64,000 nt of DNA from assembly GCF_017309385.1 (NCBI RefSeq), contig NZ_JAFJMJ010000001.1, positions 3,720,001 to 3,784,000 on the forward strand. The letters are read 5' to 3'. The DNA comes from Amycolatopsis sp. 195334CR. Lineage in GTDB: Bacteria > Actinomycetota > Actinomycetes > Mycobacteriales > Pseudonocardiaceae. The notes beneath the pieces are model-generated. The model searched no databases, had not been told where the DNA came from, and was given only the letters and a program-made list of their open reading frames with translations. Position numbers and translations under genes: made by a program. The first letter of the stretch is position 1, and each line of letters starts with the position of its first letter. Below, piece after piece: positions 34,321 through 43,625 of this stretch.

Positions 34321-35678
34321 TGATTGTCGGCGGTGGCCTGGTCGGCCTGACCGCCGCGCTGGTGCTGCGGCACCACGACGTCGACGTGACCCTGGTGGAA
34401 CGCCGGTCGACGACGTCACCGCAACCGAAGGCCCGCCGCTTCCACGTCCGGACCATGGAGATCTTCCGCGAGCTGGGCCTCGCCGGACTGGTCCACGAGG
34501 CCGCGCGCGACCTGGCCGGCCACGACCACATGGCCTCGGGTCGCACCCTCGCCGAAGCCACGCAACAGCCGCTGTGGCAACCGCCCGGCGGTGCGGACGC
34601 GATGGACGTGAGCCCGGAGCCGCCCTGCCTGATCGCCCAGGACGTGCTCGAACCGGTGTTGCGGAAGGCGGCCGTCGAAGCCGGTGCGGACGTGCGGTTC
34701 GACACGGAGTTGCTGGACTTCGAACAGGACGCCGACGGGGTGACCGCCCGGTTCGACGGAATGGAGCTCCGCGCGGACTACCTGGTGGCCGCCGATGGCG
34801 CGCGCAGCGGCGTACGGCAGGCGCTGGGCATCGAACGATCCGGCCGGGGCGCGGTCGGCGAACCCAGTGTGAACGTGTACTTCCGCGCGGACCTCACCGA
34901 AGTCGTGCGCGGGCGGGAGTTCAACCTGTGCATGCTCGACCACCCCGAGGCGGCCGGTGCGCTGGCCTCGGTCGACGGGCGGCGGCGCTGGGTGTTCATG
35001 GCTTCGGGCGGGGAGACCGACCGCGACTGGCCCGCGGTCCTGCGCACCGCGCTCGGCGTGCCGGTGCCCGATCTGGAGATCCTCAGCGTGCTCGGCTGGC
35101 AGGCGGAGATGCTGGTGGCGGACCGGTATTCGGCGGGCCGGGTGCACCTGGCCGGCGATGCCGCGCACGTGATGCCGCCGTTCGCCGCCAGCGGGGCGAA
35201 CACCGGCATCGCCGACGTGCACAACCTCGGCTGGAAGCTGGCCGCGGTGCTCCGGGGTGAAGCCGCACCCCGGTTGCTCGACAGCTACGACGCCGAACGG
35301 CGACCGGCGGGCTGGTTCGCCGCCGACCAGTCCACCCGGCGCGCGGACACCTTCCGCCTCGGCACCGAGGACCCGACGCTGGCGCACCCGTTCGTGCTGG
35401 CGGCGGGCGGGTTCCAGTACACGGCGGGGGCGTTGGTGCCGGACGGCTCCATCGAACCGGTCACCGACTTCGCCCCGGCCGGACGCGTCGGCACGCGCAT
35501 CCCGCACCGCTGGCTCGACGACGCGCGCACTCGGTCCACACTGGACCTGGCGGGTCCGAAGTGGACGGTCACCGAGTTCGACGGCGACTGGCTGCTGGTG
35601 CGGCCGGACCAGGTGGTCGCCTGGCGCGGTGGTTCGGCCCGCGAAGCCGAGGCCGTGCGCGCCGAACTGCTCAGCTGA
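34302..35678 (+). CDS. FAD-dependent aromatic monooxygenase (class A flavoprotein)
   Basis: A 458-residue hydroxylase of the p-hydroxybenzoate hydroxylase type. The Rossmann motif is LIVGGGLVGLTAALVLRHH; the DG motif is VAADGARSGVRQALGI; the GD motif is VHLAGDAAHVMPPFAASGANTGIADVHNLGWKLA. ARRFHVRTMEIFRELGL matches the polyketide hydroxylase subgroup. A C-terminal thioredoxin-like tail is present but short. Repression by the divergent TetR is likely. It could confer drug modification (for example on rifamycin or tetracycline), but the substrate is not readable from sequence. Confidence 0.9.
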   Translation: MSGQRTLIVGGGLVGLTAALVLRHHDVDVTLVERRSTTSPQPKARRFHVRTMEIFRELGLAGLVHEAARDLAGHDHMASGRTLAEATQQPLWQPPGGADAMDVSPEPPCLIAQDVLEPVLRKAAVEAGADVRFDTELLDFEQDADGVTARFDGMELRADYLVAADGARSGVRQALGIERSGRGAVGEPSVNVYFRADLTEVVRGREFNLCMLDHPEAAGALASVDGRRRWVFMASGGETDRDWPAVLRTALGVPVPDLEILSVLGWQAEMLVADRYSAGRVHLAGDAAHVMPPFAASGANTGIADVHNLGWKLAAVLRGEAAPRLLDSYDAERRPAGWFAADQSTRRADTFRLGTEDPTLAHPFVLAAGGFQYTAGALVPDGSIEPVTDFAPAGRVGTRIPHRWLDDARTRSTLDLAGPKWTVTEFDGDWLLVRPDQVVAWRGGSAREAEAVRAELLS

Positions 35679-36048
35679 GCACCGGCGTGGTCTGCGCGGA
35701 GGCGATCTTCCAGTCGTCGCCTTCGCGCACCACGACGTAGGTCAGGCTACCCGTCGAGGGCAGTCCTCCGCTGTTCTCGCGCTCGTCGGACACGTGCTTC
35801 ACGCAGCTCACCAGCGCCACGTCGGACGTGGTGAACCGGATGTCCACGATCTCGGTTCTGGTCAGCACCTTCGCCAGCGGGGTGGCCAGCGCCTGCTCCA
35901 TCGCCTGCCGGATCGCGTCGCGGCCGAGCACGCGGCGCCCGGCGATGTTGACGATGAGCGCGTCGGCGGTGTGCAGCGCGACGAACTCGTCGGTGTCGTT
36001 CTGGTGCTTCTCCGCGTTCGCGATGGTCTGGCGGATCGCGTCGGTCAT
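35671..36048 (-). CDS. SgcJ/EcaC family (SnoaL/NTF2-like) protein
   Basis: A 125-residue NTF2-fold protein: AIRQTIANAEKHQNDTDEFVALHTADALIVNIAGRRVLGRDAIRQAMEQAL and YVVVREGDDWKIASAQTTPV. Members are found in detoxification and secondary metabolism but often lack a known reaction. The stop overlaps the convergent monooxygenase by 8 bases. It is divergent from a TetR gene with two operator dyads between. Confidence 0.87.
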   Translation of the reverse strand: MTDAIRQTIANAEKHQNDTDEFVALHTADALIVNIAGRRVLGRDAIRQAMEQALATPLAKVLTRTEIVDIRFTTSDVALVSCVKHVSDERENSGGLPSTGSLTYVVVREGDDWKIASAQTTPVLS

Positions 36049-36069
36049 CGGGACTCCCTCGGTTGTTAT

Positions 36070-36122
36070 CGGAGCGAATCGCTCCGTTAGCTCGAAGGTA
36101 CCGGCGGAGCGGATCGCTCCGC
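36070..36122. promoter_or_regulatory. Two TetR operator dyads CGGAGCG-N3-CGCTCCG
   Basis: CGGAGCG-AAT-CGCTCCG (36070-36086) and GCGGAGCG-GAT-CGCTCCGC (36104-36122), centres 35 bp apart. They fill the divergent region between the SgcJ-like and TetR genes, one near each start. Confidence 0.75.
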
Positions 36123-36130
36123 AAGGGCGT

Positions 36131-36136
36131 TAGGCT
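36131..36136 (+). promoter_or_regulatory. -10 box TAGGCT of a leaderless tetR gene
   Basis: TAGGCT is followed by 7 bases and the ATG at 36144, with no ribosome binding site. Confidence 0.5.
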
Positions 36137-36143
36137 GCGTGGG

Positions 36144-36782
36144 ATGACCAGGAAGGCCGAAGCCGAGCGGAACGACGAGGCGCTGCTGCGAGCCGCGCGC
36201 GAGGTGCTGGCGGTGGACGGCGCGCACGCGTCGGTGGCGGCGATCGCGGCCCGCGCCGGGGTCGGCATCGGCAGCCTGTACCGGCGGTACCGCACCAAGG
36301 AAGAGCTGTTCCAGCGCCTGTGCGTGCTCGCGCTCGACGACTACCTGCGCGCCGCCGAGGAGGGCCTCGCCGACGAGGACCCGTGGGAAGGCCTCGCGCA
36401 CTACATCCGGACGGCCATCGAAATCGGACCGGGCTCGCTCGCCCCGCTCGCCGGGCTGATCGAGGTCACCGAGGAGATGGCGGACAAGAATTCGCGCTCG
36501 GACGAGGCGGTCGCCGCGCTGGTCGACCGCGCGCACCGCGCCGGGGTGCTGCGGGCCGACGTGACCATGGTCGACCTGGCGCTGCTGATCGAGCAGCTGG
36601 CCAAGTCGCCGCTGCTGGACCAGCTCGGGAAGCAGGGCCGAGACGATCTGGTCGAGTCCGCGCGGGGGGCGCGGGCGCGGATCAACGCCATCGCGCTCGA
36701 CGGCCTCCGCGCCACGGCGGCCCACCCGCTCCCGGGTGAGCCACCGGGGTACGAACTGTTCTCCGAACGCTGGGAGCACTAG
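36144..36782 (+). CDS. TetR family regulator
   Basis: A 212-residue TetR protein. LLRAAREVLAVDGAHASVAAIAARAGVGIGSLYRRYRTKEELFQRL is the DNA-binding domain. The C-terminal part (PLAGLIEVTEEMADKNSRSDEAVAALVDRAHRAGVLRADVTMVDLALLIEQL) resembles the SbtR-like group. Start 36144 is chosen on the TAGGCT spacing. The stop codon lies in the first unit of a 24-bp tandem repeat. Confidence 0.92.
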   Translation: MTRKAEAERNDEALLRAAREVLAVDGAHASVAAIAARAGVGIGSLYRRYRTKEELFQRLCVLALDDYLRAAEEGLADEDPWEGLAHYIRTAIEIGPGSLAPLAGLIEVTEEMADKNSRSDEAVAALVDRAHRAGVLRADVTMVDLALLIEQLAKSPLLDQLGKQGRDDLVESARGARARINAIALDGLRATAAHPLPGEPPGYELFSERWEH

Positions 36783-36842
36783 GCGGACTCGCGCTGGGAA
36801 CGCTAGGCGGACTCGCGCCGGGAACGCCAGGCGGACTCGCCG
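36771..36842. repeat. Three 24-bp tandem repeats spanning a stop codon
   Basis: Units at 36771-36794, 36795-36818 and 36819-36842 share GGGA.C.C.AGGCGGACTCGC. Unit 1 contains the TetR stop (TGGGAGCACTAG), and unit 2 would again read Trp-Glu-Arg-stop in the same frame because 24 is a multiple of 3. Confidence 0.85.
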
Positions 36843-36849
36843 GACGTCG

Positions 36850-37527
36850 CTAGGCGCTCAAGGCGGCCTTCGCCTGGCGGCTCAGTTCGTCGGCGATGAT
36901 CTCCGGGCGGCCTTCCGCGAGTGCGTCGAGCGCGAACGCGGCCACCGCGCCGGGATCGGATTTCTGGTCGGCGGGCACGTTCGCCGCCATGTCGGTGTCC
37001 AGGTAGCCGACGTGCAGCCCGGCCACGTGGATGCCCTTCGGTGCGAGCTGCTGGCGCACCACGTTGGTCATCGCCCACGAGGCGGTTTTCGCGGCGCTGT
37101 ACGCACCGAGGTCCGGTATGTGCAGCCAGGACAACACCGACAGCACGTTCAGCACCGCGCCCCCGCCGTTGGCTTCGAGCACCGGCGCGAAGGCCCGCGT
37201 CACTTCGAGCGTGCCGAAGTAGTGCGTGTCCATCTCCCGCCGGATGTCGCCGAAGTCGCCGCCGATCAGCGGGGTCATCGTAGAGATCCCGGCGTTGTTG
37301 ACCAGCAGGGTGGCGTCGGTGGCGATGGCGGCGGCCGCCTCGATCGACGCGCTGTCGCCGAGGTCGAGCCGCAGCGGGATCGCGCCGGGCAGGTCCACCG
37401 CCTCCGGCCGGCGCGCGGTCGCGTAGACCTTGGCGCCGCGTTCGAGCAGCTGCTCGGCGAACCGCCTGCCGAGGCCGCGATTGCTGCCGGTCACCACCGC
37501 GACCGCGGTCGCCAGTTCGATGCCCAT
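36850..37527 (-). CDS. Short-chain dehydrogenase/reductase
   Basis: A 225-residue classical SDR: cofactor motif VVTGSNRGLGRRFAEQL, YATARRPEAV, LVNNAGIST and the catalytic YSAAK (Tyr/Lys) with Ser in SVLSWLH. Substrate unknown. AAGGAG precedes the ATG. It shares a 21-bp promoter element with the TetR gene immediately upstream, which presumably represses it. Confidence 0.93.
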   Translation of the reverse strand: MGIELATAVAVVTGSNRGLGRRFAEQLLERGAKVYATARRPEAVDLPGAIPLRLDLGDSASIEAAAAIATDATLLVNNAGISTMTPLIGGDFGDIRREMDTHYFGTLEVTRAFAPVLEANGGGAVLNVLSVLSWLHIPDLGAYSAAKTASWAMTNVVRQQLAPKGIHVAGLHVGYLDTDMAANVPADQKSDPGAVAAFALDALAEGRPEIIADELSRQAKAALSA

Positions 37528-37538
37528 CGGGACTCCTT

Positions 37539-37559
37539 CTGTTGAGAACGAACGGTGCA
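37539..37559 (-). promoter_or_regulatory. 21-bp operator-like element, copy 1 (SDR promoter)
   Basis: An exact 21-bp match, containing GTTGAGAACGAACGGTGCA on the + strand, occurs here, 12 bases before the SDR start, and again at 38152-38172 before the TetR gene. It is the probable binding site of that TetR protein. Confidence 0.72.
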
Positions 37560-37578
37560 GAATCAGCGCAAAAAAAAT

Positions 37579-38136
37579 TCAGTCGAGCAGGGCGTAGAGG
37601 CTTTCGGCCATCCGGTGCAGCTGGGCGGCGGACTTCCCCGCGCGGGCCTGCACCCGGAGCCCGAGCCAGGCGTTGAACAGCAGCGTGCCGAGCGCCTCCG
37701 CGTCCCGCCGGTCCCGGTCGCGGGCGACCAGGTCGACCAGCAACTGCCTGGTCCGCTCGAAGTGCCGTTCGACCTGCTCGGCGGCTTCGGCGTCACGCGG
37801 GGCGAGTTCGGTCGCGCAGTTCACCAGCATGCAGCCGCGGCTGTGCTCGGTACCGGCTTCGATGGACCCCTCGATCAGCGCGCGCAAGGCCGCCTTGCCG
37901 TCCGCATGAGCATCCACCGCGGACCGGAAGGTGGCCTCGGCGCGGCTGGTGTAGTGGTCCAGCGACTTGAGGAACAGGGTGTGCTTGTCGCCGAAGGTGT
38001 CGTACATGCTGCGCTTGTGCACGCCCATGTGCGCCACCAGGTCCTGCATCGAGGTCTTCTCGTAGCCCTGCGCCCAGAACACGGCCATGGCCTGGGCCAG
38101 TACCGCCTCCGGGTCGAACTCCTTCTGCCGTGCCAC
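37579..38136 (-). CDS. TetR family regulator
   Basis: A 185-residue TetR protein: VLAQAMAVFWAQGYEKTSMQDLVAHMGVHKRSMYDTFGDKHTLFLKSLDHY is the DNA-binding domain, and the C-terminal part (GSIEAGTEHSRGCMLVNCATELAPRDAEA) matches the TetR_C_16/YxaF-like group. The start is taken as GTG 38136, 7 bases after TACGGT; the GTG at 38145 overlaps that -10 box. It likely controls itself and the downstream SDR. A run of eight T follows its stop. Confidence 0.92.
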   Translation of the reverse strand: MARQKEFDPEAVLAQAMAVFWAQGYEKTSMQDLVAHMGVHKRSMYDTFGDKHTLFLKSLDHYTSRAEATFRSAVDAHADGKAALRALIEGSIEAGTEHSRGCMLVNCATELAPRDAEAAEQVERHFERTRQLLVDLVARDRDRRDAEALGTLLFNAWLGLRVQARAGKSAAQLHRMAESLYALLD

Positions 38137-38143
38137 GTCCGCC

Positions 38144-38172
38144 ACCGTACTCTGTTGAGAACGAACGGTGCA
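38144..38172 (-). promoter_or_regulatory. TetR promoter with 21-bp element, copy 2
   Basis: TTGCAC and TACGGT (38144-38149) are 18 bases apart on the minus strand. The 21-bp element (38152-38172) covers the spacer and reaches into the -35, so binding would block RNA polymerase. Confidence 0.65.
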
Positions 38173-38184
38173 ATATCATCGCCG

Positions 38185-38214
38185 AAAAGCGGGGCGGGTC
38201 ACCACCCGCCCCGC
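38185..38214 (-). terminator. Terminator of the secreted hydrolase gene
   Basis: A perfect 11-bp GC stem (38189-38199 with 38204-38214), 4-base loop, followed on the minus strand by TTTT. It lies 15 bases after the hydrolase stop. Confidence 0.9.
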
Positions 38215-38228
38215 CTTTGTCGAACGGT

Positions 38229-39827
38229 CTAGCTGAACGGCTGGACGTTCGGCTGGAACACCTGGCCGTCGGCGGGCACCTTCAGGTCGATCAGGTAGTC
38301 CGCGGCGATCTTGTCCACCCCGGCCGCGTCACCCAGGATGCAGTGGCCGAAGGCGTCGACCGAGACCAGCCGCGCGTTGCCGAGCTGGTCGGCCATGCGC
38401 TGGCTGAACTTGTACTGCGTGGCGGGGTCGTAGTAGTTGCCGACCACCAGGATCGGGGTGTCGGTCTTGGCCCGCCACGGGCCGCGGTAGACGTCCGGGT
38501 TCTTCGCCGGCCACACCGGGCAGGCGGCGATGTCGGAGAACACCTGGTAGCGGCCGAAGGTCGGCGACTTCCGCTCGGTGTCCGCGGCGATCTGCGGCAC
38601 CTTGCTCTGCTTGACGTTGATCGGCTTGTCCGAGCAGTTCACCGCGAAGTACGAGTCGTCCGAGGTGTACGGGCTGTCCGGATCGATGTCGACGAGGCCG
38701 TTCTTGCCGGGCACCAGCGTCTTCATCGCCGGAGCCGCGGCCACCGCGACCGCGTCCCCGCTCGGGTGGATCGTGTCGTACAGCGCCTGCAGGTCCTCGG
38801 CCAGGCCGGGGAACCGGGTGGGCGAGTAGAGCGCGCTGGCCACGCCGCCGGTGAAGAGGCTGATGTCGACGCCGTCGATCGGCTGCTTGCGCAGGTGGTC
38901 ACGCACCTCGTCGAACTTCGCGCGCGGGTTGCCCGAGCTGAACGCGCACTTCGGACCCACCTGCTGGCACTTCTCCAGGTAGGCGTCGAGCGCGATCTCG
39001 AAGCCGTCGGCGCGCTGCTGGTCGTACGCCACGCCGTCGCTGGTGCGCAGCTTCGGGTCGACGTTGCCGTCCACCACGATCGCGCGGGTCTGCTTCGGGA
39101 ACATGCCGGCGTAGGTCGAGCCGATCAGCGTGCCGTAGGAGAAGCCGACGAAGCTGAGCTTCTGGTCGCCGACCGCCGCGCGCAGCACGTCGAGGTCGCG
39201 CACCACGTCCTTGGTGGACATGTGGTTGAGCAGCGAACCGGCGTTGTTCTTGCAGAACTGGCCGTAGTCGCGGTAGGCGGCGAGGGTGCCGGAGATCTCC
39301 TGGCGGCTCTGCGGCACGCCGATCATCGCGTTGAACACCTCGGCGGCGTCCTCGTTCGTGGTGAAGCAGCGCAGCGGGTTGCTGTCGCCCACCCCGCGCG
39401 GGTCGAAGCCGATCACGTCGAACCGGTCGAGCACCTGCGGCTGGAAGTAGAACTGGCTGCTGATCGGCATCCGCAGGCCGGAGCCGCCGGGACCGCCGGG
39501 GTTGAGGAACAATGACCCCACCCGCTGGTCGGTCACCTTCGCCGCGCGCTTGAGCAGCGCGATGTCGATGGTGCCGAGCGAGGCGTTGTCGTGGTCGATC
39601 GGCACCCGGTACCGCGCGCAGCTGTACAGCTGGACCTGGTCGGCCGGGACGCCGGCCAGCGTCTCCTTGGCGCACGCGCCCCAGTTGACCGGCGCGGTGG
39701 CGCCGACCTGCGCGGCCTTGACGCCGCCTTCCTCGGCGGCGGTCGCGGCCGGCGCCAGGCCGCCCAGCGTTCCCGCGACGAGCGCGCCGACGAGTGCGGC
39801 CACCCCTGCGAATCTCGGCAAGGTCAC
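38229..39827 (-). CDS. Secreted alpha/beta hydrolase, tripeptidyl aminopeptidase (TAP-like) family
   Basis: A 532-residue exported hydrolase. The signal peptide is MTLPRFAGVAALVGALVAGTLGGLAPAATA. Family features include SLFLNPGGPGGSGLRM (oxyanion region), FDVIGFDPRGVGDSNPLRCF and the nucleophile elbow LSFVGFSYGTLIGSTYA (Ser). The C-terminal TAP-like domain holds DTPILVVGNYYDPATQY (Asp) and VSVDAFGHCIL (His). Several cysteines suggest disulfides. It probably removes N-terminal tripeptides or cleaves esters outside the cell. GTG start with GAGGGA directly upstream. Confidence 0.92.
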   Translation of the reverse strand: MTLPRFAGVAALVGALVAGTLGGLAPAATAAEEGGVKAAQVGATAPVNWGACAKETLAGVPADQVQLYSCARYRVPIDHDNASLGTIDIALLKRAAKVTDQRVGSLFLNPGGPGGSGLRMPISSQFYFQPQVLDRFDVIGFDPRGVGDSNPLRCFTTNEDAAEVFNAMIGVPQSRQEISGTLAAYRDYGQFCKNNAGSLLNHMSTKDVVRDLDVLRAAVGDQKLSFVGFSYGTLIGSTYAGMFPKQTRAIVVDGNVDPKLRTSDGVAYDQQRADGFEIALDAYLEKCQQVGPKCAFSSGNPRAKFDEVRDHLRKQPIDGVDISLFTGGVASALYSPTRFPGLAEDLQALYDTIHPSGDAVAVAAAPAMKTLVPGKNGLVDIDPDSPYTSDDSYFAVNCSDKPINVKQSKVPQIAADTERKSPTFGRYQVFSDIAACPVWPAKNPDVYRGPWRAKTDTPILVVGNYYDPATQYKFSQRMADQLGNARLVSVDAFGHCILGDAAGVDKIAADYLIDLKVPADGQVFQPNVQPFS

Positions 39828-39981
39828 TCCCTCGTGAAGGTGTCACCGCGCGGACACGCGCGGTTCTTCTCCCGCGAGACTCGCACAACTCGGTGCCGCC
39901 CAGACCGGTCGAAAGTATGGTGAAACCGCGTCCGGAAATGGCGCTATCACGTGGGAAAGCAACATCGAGTTCAGCTGCGGT

Positions 39982-39998
39982 GACAACCACTGGTTGTC
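39982..39998. promoter_or_regulatory. Dyad GACAACC-ACT-GGTTGTC upstream of dnaE
   Basis: A 7-bp-arm palindrome 94 bases upstream of dnaE. It does not match a LexA box (GAAC-N4-GTTC). Its role is unknown. The rest of the 264-bp gap 39828-40091 shows no gene. Confidence 0.4.
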
Positions 39999-40091
39999 CG
40001 GTTGCGGCGTGTCGGTTGTTGGACACCGGGTCACCGCCTCGGATCGAATGCCCTGGCCCGGTTCTGTCGTCACAACCGCTGGGAGTCGATT

Positions 40092-43000
40092 GTGGACTCT
40101 TTTGTTCATCTGCATGTGCACACCGAGTACTCGATGCTGGACGGTGCGGCGAAGATCGCGCCGTTGTTCGCCGAGGCGTCTCGGTTGGAGATGCCGGCGG
40201 TGGGGATGACCGATCACGGCAACATGTACGGGGCGGATGAGTTCTACCAGCAGGCGCGCAAGGCTGGGATCAAGCCGATCATCGGGATCGAGGCGTATGT
40301 GGCGCCGGAGTCGCGGTTCCACAAGAAGCCGGTGTTCTGGGGGCAGTCGAACCAGCGTGGGGCCGATGAGTTCGGTGAGGGTGGCGACGTCTCCGGTGGT
40401 GGCGCCTACACGCACATGACGATGCTGGCGGAGAACGCGCAGGGGTTGCGCAATCTGTTCCGGCTGTCGTCGCTGGCCAGTCTTGAGGGGTATTACCGCA
40501 AGCCGCGGATGGATCGGGAGCTGATCTCCGAGCTGCACGAGGGGATCATCGCCACGACGGGGTGTCCGTCGGGTGAGGTGCAGACTCGGTTGCGGCTGGG
40601 GCAGAAGGCCGAGGCGATCCAGGCCGCGTCGGACTACAAGGATATTTTCGGGCCGGACAACTTCTTCCTGGAGTTGATGGATCACGGGTTGCCGATCGAG
40701 CGGTCGGTGCGTGAGGGTTTGCTGGAGATCGGCAAGCAGCTGGGGATCCGGCCGTTGGCGACGAACGACTCGCACTATGTGACGCGGGATCAGGCGGATA
40801 CGCATAGTGCGTTGCTGTGTGTGCAGGCGGGCAAGACGCTCAATGACCCGAACCGGTTCAAGTTCGATGGTGATGGTTACTACCTGAAGTCCGCGGAGGA
40901 GATGCGGTCGTACTGGGACACCGAGGTCCCGGGCGCGGCGGACTCCACGTTGCTGATCGCCGAGCGCCTCCAGTCCTATGAGGACGTTTACGCGCATCGT
41001 GACCGCATGCCGCAGGTCGAAGTCCCGGACGGGCACGACGAAGCGAGCTGGCTGCACCACCAGGTGATGGACGGGCTGCGGTGGCGGTTGCCCGACGGGG
41101 TTCCGGCGCCGTACGTCGAGCGCGCCGAATTCGAGATCGACGTGATCACGCAGAAGGGCTTCCCGGCCTACTTCCTGATCACCGCCGACCTGATGAACCA
41201 CGCTCGTGAGGTCGGCATCCGCGTCGGCCCCGGCCGAGGTTCGGCGGCGGGCTCGCTGGTCGCCTACGCACTGGGCATCACGAACCTCGATCCGATCGAC
41301 CTCGGCCTGTTGTTCGAGCGGTTCCTCAACCCCGAGCGCGTGTCCATGCCGGACATCGACATGGACTTCGACGACCGCCGCCGCGGCGAGATGATCCGCT
41401 ACGCCACCGACAAGTACGGCGCCGACCGGGTGGCCCAGGTGATCACCTTCGGCAAGATCAAAACGAAGGCGGCGATCAAGGACGCCGCCCGCGTCCACTA
41501 CGGACAAGCGGGCTACGGGATCGCCGACCGCATCTCGAAGGCACTGCCACCACCGGTCGCGGCGAAGGACATCCCGCTCGGCGGCATCGTCGATCCCGCG
41601 CACGAGCGGTATGCGGAAGCCGCCGAGGTCCGGGCACTGGTGGAGAACGACGCCGAGGTGTCCACCATCTTCGAGACCGCGCGCGGCCTCGAAGGCCTGA
41701 TCCGCAACGCCGGCGTGCACGCCTGCGCGGTCATCATGTCGGCCGAACCACTTGTCGACACCATCCCGCTGTGGCGTCGCGACGACGGCGCGGTGATCAC
41801 GGGCTGGGACTACCCGTCCTGCGAGGCCATCGGCCTGCTGAAGATGGACTTCCTCGGCCTGCGCAACCTGACCGTCGTCGGCGACGCCATCGACAACATC
41901 AAATACAACCGGGGCGAGGACATCGATCTCGACACGCTCAAGGTCGACGCCCCGGCGACCTACGAACTGCTCGCGCGCGGCGACAGCCTCGGTGTGTTCC
42001 AACTCGACGGCGGCGCGATGCGCGACCTGCTGCGTCGCATGCTGCCCACCGGGTTCGACGACATCATCGCGGTGAACGCGCTCTACCGGCCGGGCCCGAT
42101 GGCGATGAACACGCACAACAACTACGCCGACCGCAAGAACGCGCGGCAGAAGATCGAGCCCATCCACCCGGAACTGGCCGAGCCGCTGCGGGACATCCTC
42201 GCCGAAACCCACGGCCTGGTGGTGTACCAGGAGCAGATCATGCAGATCGCGCAACGGGTCGCGGGCTTTTCCATGGGCCGCGCGGACGTGCTCCGCCGGG
42301 CGATGGGCAAGAAGAAGAAGGAGGTGCTGGAGAAGGAGTTCGAAGGCTTCCAGGCCGGGATGCGCGAGAACGGCTTCTCGGACGAGGCGGTGCAGGCGTT
42401 GTGGGACACCATTCTGCCGTTCGCCGGGTACGCGTTCAACAAGTCGCATGCCGCCGGGTACGCGCTGGTCGGCTACTGGACCGCCTACCTCAAGGCGAAC
42501 TACCCCGCGGAGTACATGGCCGCGCTGCTCACCTCGGTCGGGGACAACAAGGACAAGTCCGCGATCTACCTGTCCGAATGCCGCCGCCTCGGGATCAAGG
42601 TGCTGCCACCGGACGTCAACGAATCGGTGGTGCGGTTCGCGGCCGTCGGGGACGACATCCGCTTCGGCATGGGCGCGGTCCGCAACGTGGGCGCGAACGT
42701 GGTCGAGTCGATCATCAAGACCCGTTCGTCGCAGGGGAAGTACTCGTCGTTCACCGACTTCCTGGACAAGTCGGAACTGGTGGTGTGCAACAAGCGGGTG
42801 CTCGAATCGCTGATCAAGGCCGGTGCCTTCGACTCGCTCGGCAACACGCGGTTGTCGCTGGTCCAGGCGCATGAGGAAGCCGTGGAAGCGGTCGTACCAC
42901 TCAAACGCCGGGAAGCGATGGGTCAGTTCGACCTGTTCGGTACCGAAGCCGGGCCGTCGTCGTCACCGCTGACCCACCTGCGCTTCGGCGAGGACGAGTA

Positions 43001-43625
43001 CCCGCGCAAGCAGATGTTGGGCTACGAACGGGAAATGCTCGGGCTCTACGTGTCCGCGCACCCACTGGACGGCGCGGAATCGTTGCTGCGCAAGCACGCG
43101 AAACGGCCGATCGGCGCGATCCTGGCCGATCCACCCCGGGAAGGCGAACTGATCGTGGCCGGTTTGATCACCGCGCTGGAACGGCGGGTCAACAAGAAGG
43201 GCGAGCCGTGGGCGATCTGCACGGTCGAGGATATCGACGGTTCGCTCGAAGTGCTGTTCTTCCCGAAGTCGTACGCGTTGTTCTCGGCGGAGCTGACCGA
43301 GGACAACCCGGTGGTGGTCAAGGGCAGGGTCAACTGGCGGGAGGGCAAGATGTCGGTGTTCGGGGCGGGCGTGGATCCGCTGGACCTCTCGAACCTCGGT
43401 GAGGATTCGCCGCTGGTGCTGCGGGCGAACGCGGAGAAGCTCGACCGGGAAGTGGTCGGCGAGCTGAAGTCGGCGCTGCTCGCCCATGCCGGGGACACGC
43501 CGGTGCGCATCGAACTCGTTGCCGGGCCACGATTGCGCCGCTACGCCCTGGACGACTACCCGGTCCGGGTCAGCTCGATGCTGCTGGGTGAGCTGAAGGG
43601 GATTCCCGGTATTTCCGTAGCCTGA
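40092..43625 (+). CDS. dnaE: DNA polymerase III alpha subunit
   Basis: Replicative polymerase of 1177 residues, near the usual length. The PHP domain begins [19 protein letters not shown]; the polymerase active site [11 protein letters not shown] has Asp421 and Asp423; [19 protein letters not shown] is upstream; a clamp-binding QFDLF sits at Gln945; the OB domain ([29 protein letters not shown]) lies near the end. Start GTG 40092 follows GGGAG and matches the family N-terminus. The first 800 bases use more T-ending codons and ggg/ttg than the rest. The 3' end overlaps the convergent lnt-like gene by 56 bp. Confidence 0.97.
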   Translation: MDSFVHLHVHTEYSMLDGAAKIAPLFAEASRLEMPAVGMTDHGNMYGADEFYQQARKAGIKPIIGIEAYVAPESRFHKKPVFWGQSNQRGADEFGEGGDVSGGGAYTHMTMLAENAQGLRNLFRLSSLASLEGYYRKPRMDRELISELHEGIIATTGCPSGEVQTRLRLGQKAEAIQAASDYKDIFGPDNFFLELMDHGLPIERSVREGLLEIGKQLGIRPLATNDSHYVTRDQADTHSALLCVQAGKTLNDPNRFKFDGDGYYLKSAEEMRSYWDTEVPGAADSTLLIAERLQSYEDVYAHRDRMPQVEVPDGHDEASWLHHQVMDGLRWRLPDGVPAPYVERAEFEIDVITQKGFPAYFLITADLMNHAREVGIRVGPGRGSAAGSLVAYALGITNLDPIDLGLLFERFLNPERVSMPDIDMDFDDRRRGEMIRYATDKYGADRVAQVITFGKIKTKAAIKDAARVHYGQAGYGIADRISKALPPPVAAKDIPLGGIVDPAHERYAEAAEVRALVENDAEVSTIFETARGLEGLIRNAGVHACAVIMSAEPLVDTIPLWRRDDGAVITGWDYPSCEAIGLLKMDFLGLRNLTVVGDAIDNIKYNRGEDIDLDTLKVDAPATYELLARGDSLGVFQLDGGAMRDLLRRMLPTGFDDIIAVNALYRPGPMAMNTHNNYADRKNARQKIEPIHPELAEPLRDILAETHGLVVYQEQIMQIAQRVAGFSMGRADVLRRAMGKKKKEVLEKEFEGFQAGMRENGFSDEAVQALWDTILPFAGYAFNKSHAAGYALVGYWTAYLKANYPAEYMAALLTSVGDNKDKSAIYLSECRRLGIKVLPPDVNESVVRFAAVGDDIRFGMGAVRNVGANVVESIIKTRSSQGKYSSFTDFLDKSELVVCNKRVLESLIKAGAFDSLGNTRLSLVQAHEEAVEAVVPLKRREAMGQFDLFGTEAGPSSSPLTHLRFGEDEYPRKQMLGYEREMLGLYVSAHPLDGAESLLRKHAKRPIGAILADPPREGELIVAGLITALERRVNKKGEPWAICTVEDIDGSLEVLFFPKSYALFSAELTEDNPVVVKGRVNWREGKMSVFGAGVDPLDLSNLGEDSPLVLRANAEKLDREVVGELKSALLAHAGDTPVRIELVAGPRLRRYALDDYPVRVSSMLLGELKGIPGISVA

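Noticed and set aside
39982..39998. LexA (SOS) box before dnaE
   Set aside because: The dyad GACAACC-ACT-GGTTGTC lacks the GAAC-N4-GTTC core.
40002..40091. Upstream extension of dnaE to GTG 40002
   Set aside because: The added 30 residues have no counterpart at the DnaE N-terminus, and GGGAG supports GTG 40092.
39843..42872. 1009-codon minus strand open frame
   Set aside because: Antisense to dnaE. Its translation is Arg/Val/His-rich without domain pattern.
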